Below, one piece after another: positions 11,500-23,318 of a DNA stretch of 64,000 nucleotides (positions are counted from its first letter, which is position 1; each line of letters opens with the position of its first letter). The translations under genes and the position numbers were made by a program. The notes beneath the pieces are model-generated. The model did no database searches. It was given only the letters and a program-made list of their open reading frames with translations, and was not told the origin of the DNA. Source of the stretch: Cinnamomum chago (taxonomy: Eukaryota; Streptophyta; Magnoliopsida; Laurales; Lauraceae); contig CP142453.1 of NCBI GenBank assembly GCA_038049695.1, positions 109,839,501 to 109,903,500 of the forward strand, given 5' to 3'.

Positions 11500-13102
11500 T
11501 AGGGATGTGAATGGGTTGGAACCGGGGCAGAATGATGGTGGGTCCATTTTTATAATCCAAATGGGGACCTGAATCTGGTTTCGATAAGTAACCTTTTTTA
11601 TTTTTATTTTATATCTAGTCCCAACTTCCACTAGAAAAAAAAAAGATTCAGTTCGAAATCTGGTTATGAAATAAGATGTATATTGCATAAATATAATTGA
11701 ATAAAACAGCTTAAAAATATAAAAGTAGGATTAATAAAGGGACATTTACCACAAAAATCCCCTTAAATAGGGTAACCACAGTTAATGACCCTAGACTTTT
11801 ATAATGATGACCAAGTACCTCTAGCCTAAATCATCTTTTTTTTTTCTCGTTTTTCTTTTTTTTGTTGATGTCAACATAACCAATTCCCTATTTGTATCAT
11901 GAGTAATATTTGTTGACATCAACAAAATATTCGTCGACATCAAACATCAACAAAAATGTTCAATTATGTCAATCAGTCACCCTATGAATTTGTTGACGTT
12001 AACAGAAGATTCGTCGACTTCAACATAAAATTGTGTTGACGTCAACAAAAATACCTAGTTAACAGTATGAGTGACCCTGTGAATTTGTTGATGTCAACAG
12101 AAAATCCGTCGACATCAACACAAAATTGTGTTAACGTTAACAAAAATGCCCAGTTAGCATCAATGAAAATTGAATTTCCCGTTGTTTAGGATTTTGTTGA
12201 TATCGAGCAATCTTTCCCTCACTGTGACTGAGAAAAATGGGGTAGGGCTTTGATCTCCTTCTTCTCCTTCCTCTTTCTCTTCTATTTTACTATTGATATT
12301 GATTTAGAGGCGAAGAAACTTTTTTTTTAAGGGTTATGTTGACTTCAACTAACCAAGGGAAAAAACGAAATAAAATATTGGATTTTGGGCTGGAGGTCTT
12401 TAGCCGTCATTATAAAAATTTAGGGTCATCAGTTGTAATTACCCTATTTAATGGGATTTTTGAAGTAAATGTCCCATTAATAAATAATATATGATTAAAA
12501 TTAAGTAAACTCTCAAATATAAATATAACTCGACCTATGTAGGACTTTAAAACCTACATATAATTTTTTTTTCTATAAATGTAATCTTCATATATCTAAA
12601 GCCTCATGTTAGAACAAACTAGAAACCGGTCCGATCCGAATGTTCTAGATCCTATGTGAATGTTATCTGCATGTTCCGAATTTGAATCCATTTTAAAAAT
12701 AAGTTCCACATCCACTTTATTCCGAGCCGGAAAATTTAGATTATCGGGTAATCGGATACCTATTTTCAAAATAACCTTTTGCAACCTATTAACTAAGGCT
12801 GTAAACGGGTCGGTTTTTGTTCGGATCCATGGTGGAACCGAAACCGTTAAGAAGAAGCTGGAACCGGATTCGGACCTGAAACCATGGTTTCTTGGCTCCA
12901 AAACAAGAACCAAAACTATATATGGGACAAGTCTGGATCCGAATCTGATTTGTATTTAGGTAAAAAATGATATTTTTAAAAAAATATAATTTTAAATTTT
13001 TTTTTTAAAATTAAGATAATACGACGAATCTCGAATCAATGGATCCCCGTAAAAAGGTGAAAGCCGACCATTCCCATTTACTACCCATTTGCTACATCCC
13101 TA
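11500..13102. mobile_element. Diverged hAT-like element, interrupted by a MULE MITE
   Basis: The left end TAGGGATGTGAATGGG and right end CCCATTTGCTACATCCCTA are imperfect inverted repeats of the common hAT terminus. The flanking 8 bases match only 5 of 8. Subterminal GGAACCGG / GGATCCGAATC motifs occur on both sides. The 737-bp MULE MITE at 11739 lies inside, so this element is the older of the two. Confidence 0.45.
11739..12475. mobile_element. Mutator-like MITE, 737 bp, long TIRs
   Basis: Terminal inverted repeats of about 85 bp starting GGGACATTTACCACAAAAAT (right end mirrored as GGGACATTTACTTCAAAAAT). They are flanked by a perfect 9-bp duplication ATTAATAAA (11730-11738, 12476-12484), diagnostic of the Mutator superfamily. 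The core has repeated GTTGACATCAACA / CGTCGACATCAAC motifs. Confidence 0.88.
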
Positions 13103-13156
13103 CTATTAACATGATGTCAAACATCCTATGTGTAAAGGGCCAACCTAGATTCACCC

Positions 13157-13339
13157 AACCCCAAGGGGTAGCTCAGTTGGCCTAGGACTACGGTTTGCAC
13201 CCGGAGGTTGTGGGTTCGAAACTGCTCTACCACACTGGGGCCACAGGGGAATTTTACCCGGCTTTCTCTCCTGGGCCCGTAGGGATTATTCTGGCCCAAA
13301 GGGCTAGGAACCCTACGTTATCAAAAAAAAAAAAAAAAA
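13157..13339 (+). mobile_element. tRNA-derived SINE, copy 1
   Basis: A box TAGCTCAGTTGGC (13169 on) and B box GGTTCGAAAC (13213 on) of an RNA polymerase III promoter, a body ending in CCTACGTTATC, then a poly-A tail. A perfect 15-bp TSD AACCTAGATTCACCC (13142-13156, 13340-13354) brackets it. A second copy is at 35307-35483. It sits directly upstream of the probable RPN7 leader. Confidence 0.9.
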
Positions 13340-13354
13340 AACCTAGATTCACCC

Positions 13355-14555
13355 GGACTCCTCTCTCCATGTAATAAAACGCCCTTCCTCTTCTTCTACT
13401 CCGAAGTCGCCCTCCTTCCTGTCCTTTTTGCTCTTCAAGCTGTGCCATTCTCTCCGAATCAGGTATGCATCCTCTCTATCTACCTCTTTCATCTCAAAGT
13501 AGAACAAGAAGAAAGAAGAAAAAAAGAATCTTTCTTGATTTCTTCCTTGCATTACCCTAATACATTAGATCTACATCGCCTTTATTCAAACCCTAATTTC
13601 AAAATCGCGTTTTTTTCTCTCCTAGAAACTTCGTTTCGCATCGAGTGATATTATCTACTCTTTGTTAACACCATAAACCCTAATCTGGTCCCAACTGGGA
13701 TGATAGATTTGGGGAAAGAAGTTTGGGTTTTTGTGGAATTATGTTGACATGTACGAAACAAGAGGTAGAAATACATAGCACATTGGAAGATGTTTTCATT
13801 GGGCAAACGATAGAAACTGAAATCGTGGGGGGGATGAAGTATTATTGGGAATTTACTGGGCTTGATTTCTTATTTTTGTTGCAATTGGGTTTGTTTATTG
13901 AATGGAGAAATCACGGGGCGAATTCGTGCTTCTCTTTACTCCTGCCTTTAATTTGAGGAACTTAGGGCTTTGCTTGGATGGTGGAAAGTGGGGCTGAGGA
14001 ACTTAGGGCTTTGCTTGGATGGTGGAAAGTGGGGCTGAGGAAGTGTTTGCCCTAGAGAATCCCTTTGTCCTATTTGGGTGACCACTTGGGGTGGTGTTTT
14101 TCCTCAACTTGTTGGAGAAAGCAGAAAGCCCCATTAAAAGTCAGGGAAAGTTCAGTTTCCCCTACTTCAACAGTTCAACCATAGGAACAATATCTCTCTT
14201 TGCCTCTAGTTTTCTACTTGTAAGTATCAAATAATAGTGAAGTGATAGATGGGGTCTATCCACCTCCCAAGTTTCTCATGGTTTTCTTCAACCAGTGAGA
14301 ATCGAACTTTCATTCCCACGTCCAAACACCACCTGAAAGTCTCATTGCTGGTTCATATGGGATGTGCTTTGTTTTATTTTATTATAAGTATGAGCAGCAT
14401 GTGTTTAGATTTTTATGTTGTTGGCTCTGTCTGTAAATTCTATGGGGTTTTGTAACCTTTGTTTTGTGTTCCTGACCTTTGTAAAGAGGAGAAGAAGAGT
14501 TACAGAACAAAACAATTTTCATTGCATAGTAGTATATAGGGACAGAAAGTGAAAG
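13355..14555 (+). promoter_or_regulatory. Probable RPN7 5' UTR: leader exon and 5' UTR intron
   Basis: A pyrimidine-rich stretch (about 13383-13462, many CTTC/CTCC) ends in CAG followed by GTATGC at 13463, a good donor. The ATG lies 1.1 kb downstream and is preceded by acceptor-like ATAG/ACAG sites at 14520-14545. I infer a non-coding exon of roughly 13380-13462 and a 5' UTR intron of about 13463-14529. The intron holds a 41-bp tandem duplication (13955-14036). The transcription start is not determined; cDNA would settle it. Confidence 0.45.
13955..14036. repeat. 41-bp tandem duplication in the RPN7 5' region
   Basis: GAGGAACTTAGGGCTTTGCT and the next 21 bases are repeated exactly at a 41-base offset. 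Confidence 0.9.
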
Positions 14556-17500
14556 ATGGAAGGTCAAGAAGGAGAGCAGCAGCCTCACCTTGTACTCGCC
14601 CATAAGCTCTTCCTTCTCACCCATCCTGACGTTCAAGACATTGAGAAAGTCCGTCTCAGAGATGAGGTCTTTGCTTCTGTGAAAGCTGACAGTAAGACTT
14701 TCTCTTTTGCTTCTTCTTTATTCTTAATCAGCCCTTCTCGTCTTCTTTTTTTTACCATAATGCATCATTTGCACACAGATATGGCTAGCCTCTATGAAAG
14801 CCTTGTTGCCAGTTCAGTGTTGGAGTTGGACCAAGCTGTTCTTGATTCCATGCGCGCCCAGATTGATGAAGAACTGAAAAAGCTCGATGAAAAGTAATCT
14901 TCTTTATCCCTCTTTATTCTTTTCCCTATTATTAATATTGCATTAATATTATGGACATTATTATTTGTGGTCTTCCAAACTTAAGAGGTAGACATATTCC
15001 AAGATTCAGCTACAAGTGGAAATCTTAGCTTTGCCTCATGCCTGATTGGCCTCTGTGTTGATATCTTTCATATTTTTATTTTTTATTCAGGCTAGTTATG
15101 TTACTTATAACTGTTTGGATGTATTTCATTTTATTTTGATTGAGAAAAAGGAGCTGTTTGAGTATGATTTTTTTGGTATGTGGATAAGCACAACTTCTTC
15201 AAAGGGCATGGTGGACTGTGTTGATTATGCCTGCTGGATCAGATGGTGCACATTCTTTGCAAAGCATCCTGTGGAACTATGACATGGGATATGTTAAAAA
15301 TATCTAAAGATCACACACATCTTTGCCAAGTGCAATTTGAATTGCAACAGAATTAGGGAAGATAACATGTAACGTTGAATGAGTTCTAGAAAATAAAATA
15401 TTAATGAAGGGTTAGAAAATACTCTTGATAGCAGTGAGAAAATGGGGGAGAGAAGGAGTCAAAACTTCAGACCTTTCATTGTGGAGAACATACCAGGGGG
15501 AGTTGGAAGATCCAGCCTAGAGTTCATCACCTCTCGTATTGGAGTTTTTCTATGATAATTGATAACTACATTTCAAAAGATAGGTTGTTAGGTAGGCTGT
15601 GGTTTTGGCTTTGTAATGTTCAAAGTAGCGAGGACAGTCAAAGGGGCCTTGCTAGTGTTTAATGGGATTGTGATAGTCAACAAGAAGTTTGTTTGTTGGA
15701 AACTGTGCGGGAGGGGAAGTTTGTTTGTTGGAAACTGGGGGGGATGCATGGATAATCCCACAGTGGTGGAAAGGTATTGTGGACTATGTCTACTTTTATT
15801 TTTAAAGAGGGCTGTGTCTTACTATTGAGGCAATGCTAAATGAAATCTACTCCAGGATGGAGATTTTTTATTAAAGGGAGTGGGGATTGGGATTTCGTCT
15901 CTATCATACAGCTAAACTATATTTAAATTGGATTGTTGCAGCTTTATGTTAACCGTTATGAATAAGAGCTGGTTGACTTGTTCCTTTATATACCAATTTG
16001 TTTCACAACATATTAAAGGAAAAGGTTGAGTTAGCTTGAAGTTAAGCATGGGTTTGATCTATGTTGTAAATGGATCCTGTTGTTCTAGAAGAAATTGCAG
16101 CATGATGTACATTTCCAGATATGCAACTTGAACCTTGTTTCAGTCATGCATCACTTTGTTCACTCCATTGCTCATTCATTTGAAAGTAGATATGAGTAAT
16201 TAACGAAGGTAACGAAAAGTAAGGCCTTGCAATCACTTCCAATATAATTTTTGTCTTGGCTTGTTGGCTCAATGAGTTGGGAACGAACGTAACATATTTT
16301 GATAGGCTTTAGACGTCTTTGGTTTTGTAACTGGTCTTTGAGGATTTAAAATGTATTAACCAATAAAAAATGGAAAGAGCATGTATTTAGGAGACAACCA
16401 TAGATGCAACCTATACTTAAGGCGTTTCCAATCATTTACTCTTTTTTATAATTTTACAGGATTGCTGATGCTGAAGAAAACTTGGGTGAAAGTGAAGTGC
16501 GAGAAGCTCATTTAGCCAAATCCTTGTTTTACATCCGAATTAGTGCGAAGGTATGTTCAATCTTCACTTTGCAAGCTTCACAATGAGCCTGTGATTTCTT
16601 TTGGATTTTCTTTGAATACATTTAGTGAATCCATTGGGTTTCCTCCACAGGAGAAGGCACTAGAACAGCTAAAAGTAACAGAAAGCAAAACAGTTGCTGT
16701 GGGTCAAAAGATGGACTTAGTCTTTTATACCCTTCAACTTGGATTTTTCTATATGGATTTTGATCTCATTTCAAAAAGCATTGATAAAGCCAAGAAGTAA
16801 GTTGGACCTTGATTGTTCTCTGTGGAACTATTTTTTGTTCTCTTCTGTTTGGAAATTTTGTTGTTGATTCTTCTGACGTCCCAATTATATGGATATTGAT
16901 GGCAGCTTGTTTGAGGAGGGTGGTGATTGGGAAAGGAAAAACCGTCTGAAGGTTTATGAAGGCCTATATTGCATGTCCACAAGAAACTTTAAGAAAGCAG
17001 CGGATCTATTTCTAGATTCCATATCGACCTTTACTACTTATGAACTTTTCCCTTACGATACATTTATCTTCTATACTGTCCTGACAAGCATAATCTCATT
17101 GGACAGAGTTTCACTGAAACAGAAGGTAAATGATTTTTGCACATGGGCTTGGTTCTTTATACTGGTTATTTATCTCCTCCTGTAAAACTTGGCAGGTGGT
17201 GGATGCCCCAGAAATCTTGACAGTGATCGGAAAAGTCCCATATCTTTCAGAGTTCCTGAACTCTCTTTATGAATGTCAGTACAAGTCATTCTTTTTGGCA
17301 TTTGGTAAGTGTGTGTTGAGTTGATGAGTCTTACCTTTAAAAGAATAAATAAATGAATAAAAAAAAATTCTGAGGTGTTTCAGAGTTATAGGTCCCTTGG
17401 GCAACCCTCACTGGGGGTTTCATTTCCACAAATTTGGTTTAGATCTCTCGGTTTGCTTGATTATTTAGTTTGGTTACCTATTTTTGAATCTCTGGAAAAT

Positions 17501-19053
17501 CTTTTGTGGGTATCCTCTTATTTACCATTGAATCAGCTTAACCACCAAAAGGGAAATCTTATTTCCATCACAATGCTGCTACCAGTTTATGATTGTTGTG
17601 AGTTTAATGGGCCCCTTTTTTTTTTTTGCCTCTCTGGGTTCATTTTTATGGTTTGCAGCTGGCTTGACGGAACAAATAAAATTGGACCGCTATCTACAGC
17701 CCCATTTCCGGTATTACATGAGGGAGGTCCGCACTGTAGTCTATTCACAATTTTTGGAATCCTATAAGAGTGTGACAATGGAAGCAATGGCAACTGCATT
17801 TGGTGTAACTGTGGACTTCATTGATGTGTAAGTATTACTTAGTGGCTTGGACAAGAGTTAATATATTATAATCTAAAGGAATCGTTGTTTGTTCTGTTAC
17901 AAAGACTAGAGGTTGTGCAATCATGCACTCATGTGTGACCCTGACGGAATCATTGTTTTGTTTAGGCAGCAATTGTTCAGCTGTCTTGTTTGTTAATATA
18001 AGCCAATTGTGTGTTGGGTTCATGATGAGATAAACCATATCCAAATATCTCCTCATGTATACTTCGTCGGATTGGTCATGTATACTTCATCGGATTGGTG
18101 GCTTTCAAATTGATAACCATACTGAATTGTCTTCATTTAGTGAGTCCAAAAGATGATTAGGATCACATGCTATGGTATCTGGATACTTGCACATGCCCAA
18201 CATATCACTACTCTACTGTCCCAATTCTTAGAGGGTACAAGTTCAGCATATCTTACTTAAAAGTCCAACATATCCGTGTTGGACCGATATTGGTATAATC
18301 TTTTTTTTTTATTTTCTTAGTTTTTCAAAATAGAAAATGATAGGAAGGATTGTAAACATTGATGATTTCATTAATTCAGAAATGCTATAATAAAAAAATA
18401 AAAAAAAAGGTGAGTTGTATCTGTATCCTAGATTTAAAAAAAAAGTGGAGTTGTATCCCGGATTTAGGACAACTGTATCTGTATCCTTGATTTCCAAAAA
18501 AATGTAGAGTTGTATCTTGGATCCGTGTGTCCATATCCGTATCTGTGCATCATAGTTCAGATGGTGTGGAAGATTTTAGGGTAGTTTTCAATCCACCGTA
18601 GGGCTCACCCTTATGAATGTCTTAGATAACAGGAAAAGGTTGGCTCCAGTTATATTGTTCGTTGGGCCCGAAAAATAGCACTATTAAACATTTTGCCATT
18701 TCTTTGTTTGGATAATGACTATTACAAACATTTTGTTATTTCTTTGTCAGATGGTTATTTGTGGGTTTAGATTCTTGTAGCGTGCCATGCTTCATCTTAT
18801 CACTGGCGATCTTATTGTTTTGAATTCTTTACTTTAAACCATCCGATAAGTTTCTCCATTCATCTTTAATGTTTTCAGGGAACTGTCACGTTTCATAGCG
18901 GCAGGGAAGCTTCATTGCAAGATCGACAAAGTTGCAGGTGTCCTAGAAACTAACAGACCAGATGCCAAGAATGCTCTCTATCAGACAACTATCAAGCAAG
19001 GAGACTTCTTACTGAATAGGATTCAGAAGCTGTCCCGTGTTATTGATCTGTAG
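14556..19053 (+). CDS. RPN7: 26S proteasome non-ATPase regulatory subunit 6 (RPN7), complete, 8 exons
   Basis: Exons by my reading: 14556-14691, 14779-14893, 16460-16550, 16651-16796, 16906-17125, 17196-17304, 17659-17827, 18879-19053. All junctions are GT-AG and the frame holds throughout, giving 386 aa, close to the usual plant RPN7 length. The protein starts [20 protein letters not shown] and ends [12 protein letters not shown]. The N-terminal half is helical repeat ([20 protein letters not shown] region, about residues 195-215) and the C-terminal half matches a PCI winged-helix domain ([20 protein letters not shown] followed by [17 protein letters not shown]). By family, RPN7 is a structural subunit of the proteasome lid, acting with RPN3/5/6/9/12 around the deubiquitinase RPN11 in cytosol and nucleus. 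No frameshift or missing exon is seen. Intron 2 (about 1.57 kb) and intron 7 (about 1.05 kb) are the longest; intron 7 carries poly-T/A and a repeat fragment. The start is the first ATG after a probable 5' UTR intron. Confidence 0.96.
18297..18556. repeat. GTATCC/GATAC-rich repeat in RPN7 intron 7
   Basis: Repeated GAGTTGTATC(C/T) and CTGTATCC motifs. Its end CCGTATCTGTGCATCATAG matches the terminus of the small foldback at 34494-34638, suggesting a shared element family. Confidence 0.4.
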
Positions 19054-19951
19054 AACTCACATGGTTCTTTTTTGTTTTTTTTCTTGGCTAGCAATGGATG
19101 ATGTTATTTAAGTGTCACATTGTTTGAATCTGATCTCCCAATTGGAAACTGTTGGTCAAGTACACCTCACTGGGAGATGAAATCATTGTTGCATTTTCTT
19201 GGACAATTCATCTTTTTCTCATACTTAGCATCTCTGATTGTTCTTGTTACCTTTTGCCCTATGTGTTTGTTGTTGATGCATGGAGTGGTGATTACTCTTT
19301 CTAGATGTTTTCTGGAGATGTTTAAACTTTAATTACAACTTATGTTTAAAATGGCAAGATGGAAGAAATTCGGCTGCAGTGCAGATTAAGATTGAAATAC
19401 AGGTATAAAGTTGGCTGGCTGCATGTTAATTAGTTTCCTCAGAGCTAAAATGCTGATTTCCGACATCATATTACTGCCAAGAAACACGTTACAATGTGGG
19501 GCACGGGGCACGTTTGTGTACATGCATTTTTTATGGAATGATGAAATTGCCACATTTATAAAGTTTTTTTAAGTACATTGACTAAGGTTTTATGCGGAAG
19601 TTAGAAATTTGTGGTTGGTGCAAATTTTTTCCTCTATGAATTGGTGCTACTGTGGATTTCTTATTGAAAACTAGTATTAAAAATGGGGGTGAGAATAAAG
19701 TAAAGTAATAGAGAGGGGAGAAGTTTTCTGCAAAATGGATTTCACACACTACTTTAGGAGCTTTATTTTGAGGCTATTCAAGGATCATGCTGATGCAGCA
19801 AAAAAAAAATTGTAGAAAATTGTCGCACCAAATGCATTAAAAAACAGTTTTTTATAAAAAAAAAAAAAAAATAGATGCTTTTCTGCTGAAATGGATTGTA
19901 CAAACGTGCTTTTAATGTTTTGTTTCTTAAATGCTGTTTGAAACTATATCC

Positions 19952-19989
<38 letters not shown>

Positions 19990-20668
19990 GGGATGTTTAC
20001 GTGCATTCATTCCTCATCATAAGGTCAGGGATACTTACATGGCTTTCTCTCTTTGTACATGAATATTTTTTTTCTGCATATAATTATATATGACTTTTCC
20101 TCTTTTGTATATAAATATTTTTATTTATATGATTATTTATCATCCTATGTAAGAGATGGATGAACTTAGTTCACTCACCAAGCGTGCAAGCTTCCACCAA
20201 AGAATAAAAAAATTGGTGCGTGCAAGCAACAAAAAAAAGCATATTCTAATGGCGTGGCATCTAAGTGGGGGGAAAAATAAGACATAGGTGCACCAAAGTT
20301 TACTTTGCCCTCTCGTGATCGCAGCCACACGTTTAATAAAAAACTTGAAGCATGTTGACATGTCTACTAGCAATTGGAGGAACAATGAGAAAACAAACCA
20401 TTTGAAGTGGTCCAGGGGGCCCACCTAATGATGATGATCAGAGCCATTTATGCAATGCAACCAACCATTCCAACTAACCATCCAAGCCCATTTAGAATCC
20501 AGGCTTTCTGTTATGGATAGTGGTTACATGGGGCTAACAGAACGAACAGAACGGACGGTCCTGATTGACAATGGGAATGACCCAAGTAGCAGGTGGAGCA
20601 ACTTGCGGGTGTACGCAGTAGACTGTGCACCTGGTGGTGCACTGGATTATTGTTTCAGTAGTCCCAGA
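19054..20668. other. RPN7 3' flank and intergenic spacer
   Basis: The RPN7 3' UTR probably occupies the first few hundred bases; AATAAAG at about 19694 is one candidate poly-A signal. A (TA)n run lies at 19957-19987 and poly-A at 19858-19871. No gene seen. Confidence 0.4.
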
Positions 20669-20678
20669 TATATATAGG
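20669..20678 (+). promoter_or_regulatory. TATA-like element of the HNH gene
   Basis: ATATATATAGG lies about 60-70 bases before the ATG at 20737, at the right distance for a start site near 20700. A CACCACCACCACCACA stretch follows in the short leader. Inference from position and composition only. Confidence 0.4.
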
Positions 20679-20736
20679 AAATGCGAGTGCACATTGGTCG
20701 ACACCACCACCACCACACGTTTCATCCGTGCCGTGC

Positions 20737-21188
20737 ATGGCGAAATTCACCGCCCAAGGAGGCCTGAAACTGCACTTGAATGGCGACAGAGGCTCATTCG
20801 CCTTTGATTCCAGAGACCCATGTCATTTCAGACTTGGAAAGTTGAGATTTCTTGACACCCCAGCTCAAATCCACAGGAACAAGGTCAGGACTCCTGGGTC
20901 TGGAAGGGTTCTGTCAGTAAGCAAGAAATCAAGCACTTCTAAAGCTGCTGATGAACATTTGAATGATGATTATGATGAGGATGATTATCAGAAGGATGAC
21001 TTGTCTTGTTTCAGGGGTTTGGTGTTGGACATCTCTTACAGGTCATTGATATTCTGGTTTGCCTTCTTTCTTTTTTTCTTTTGTACATATATATTTAAAC
21101 TACCTTTAGTACTTGGAGTCTTGGACTGTACATACAATTAGACTAATGCCAAGATTAAAGAAACAGGGGTAAACCTGTTACTACCCCC

Positions 21189-21229
<41 letters not shown>

Positions 21230-23285
21230 TTTTGCATATTCTTTAAGTTCAGTAAAGTGGGTTGTTGGCTGTTTGTGCTAAACATTGAAGTTGATTAAGT
21301 ATTGGTTTTTGCAATTTTTTATTGGGGCATGTTTGTTAAATTATTGGCTTAATGAAATGTGTCACTACCATGATGTTACTTGATTGACTTTTGTATTATG
21401 TTCTTGCTAGTTTGTAATTGGTGTTTTTTAGAGTTGGATTGTAGTTGTTTGCTTCTACAATTTCTACAGTTTTCTTAATTGGCCTTTTGTCAGCGTGTTG
21501 ATAATGAAGAATTCAGAGCGGGTTCTGCAAAAATCAAGGATCATACTCATGAATATAACAACTATGCACATACCCATGAACATATCCACTGTGCAAAGTG
21601 CACACAACATATGGTTATGTCAATCTGGACCATTCAAGTCATGGCCCCTGCTGTGATGAGGCATGGCCTTCCCTGAATGACACTGGTAGGAGCATCATGC
21701 TTGGCTTGTTGGTGGCATGAAATAGTGGGTTGACAAAGAAAATATTAGGCGTTCTAGATTCTAATTTAACATGCAAAGTAGGCAGTTATTATCACCCAAT
21801 TCGGGTTGCCCTGTGATTTTGAGCTATGCGCAAGTCACATTGGGATTCAGGATTGCATGCATACAATTGCTAGGGAGGACATGTGCTTGAGTATGGAATT
21901 ATATCTCATGGTTTAGTTGTTCCTTTTAACACAGCAATAGTTGTTCTTTCATTTCCTTTTAATCTTTAAAGTTTTGCTTCTTTCAATCTATTACCATGTC
22001 ATAATTTCGGTTCTTGGACAGTCATCTTAGGTGGGAGCCACTTTTCAATATTGCTGTTGTCAGCGAATTTAGGCTTCTTTTTATCTTTTTGAGTTGCATC
22101 TGGCTTTCAATTTTTTTGACTATTAATTTCTTTTGTTATTCTAGTTAAGATGGGAAGTAGCTGGTTTGCTATCCATTTTCTATCTTTTGATTTGTGTTCC
22201 CTACAATTGTTTTTTGACTGGTGCAATAGTCAGTTGGCAGTTAATTCTTCATTAATTATGACCTACGGATGTTCTATTTTGTTTGTATTGATTTTGAATC
22301 CATCTTGAGTTACAGGCACAATCTTCTTTTCTTTTTTGTTTTTTGGCCCCTTCTGTTGGACACTTATATTTTCCTAAGGATGTATTTCAGTGCAAAAATT
22401 CCTTCAGAAGATGAGTGAAAACAGGCAATTACACTGAGGGGGACAATTGCACCTATGAAATGGAATTCTCACCTCTCTGGTGTCATTTTCTGCATCCAAT
22501 CATCTTTGTAATTTTCTAGTTGTATATGTCCCTTCTTAGTTCTCTGTCGGCCCTTTTGTTTGCTTGGTATTGAATGTAAGAATTCTAATTAGCCTTGCTG
22601 CGGAAGAGGCCAAAATTGATGAAGTAAAGGTGAAGAATGTACAACTAGCCATCAAATAGTTTCCCCTTCCATGGAAATTGATTGCCCAGCCTCCAGCCTA
22701 GTAAATTAAGTCCTAGGAAAGTGAGGTTCCCATCTACATCTCCACCTTATATCATTCTCTTTTTACCTATTTAATTTTCCTTCTTTACATCTCACTTAAT
22801 ATTTAATAGTGAATTCGTAGGAGTTGAATATGGAGCAAACAATTGGGCCCTATATGTCTACATATATCCTCCTGTAATCTATCACTTCTGTGCATACACT
22901 TGGCATCATTTATGTGTGCATGAAGGAACTAGTGTTAATTGTCCTAAAATAAACTCTATTCAGGTTATGTTGAAGTCCGGCCTAGTAAATTGTATGCACT
23001 AGGCTTTGCTAATGATTGAAAGACATTTATGAATCCATCCGCCCATTATTGCACATGTTCATTTTCCTTTTCTATTATGCAGACCAATGATCTTGTTTTA
23101 TCTGGTATTGCAAGGTTTGCTTCACATTTTTTGTCTGATGTTGCTCATACTGTTGTAGGCCTGTTAATGTTGTGTGCTGGAGGCGTGCGATTTGTTTGGA
23201 ATTTATGGAAAAGGTTAGAAAACCCCTCTAACTGTTAGTTCTCACTACTCTTCATGGAGTTTGATGAATTTATAATCCCCCATCC

Positions 23286-23318
<33 letters not shown>

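Noticed and set aside
20140..20424. 94-codon minus-strand frame upstream of the HNH gene
   Set aside because: No domain or coding bias; lies in A/T-rich spacer.
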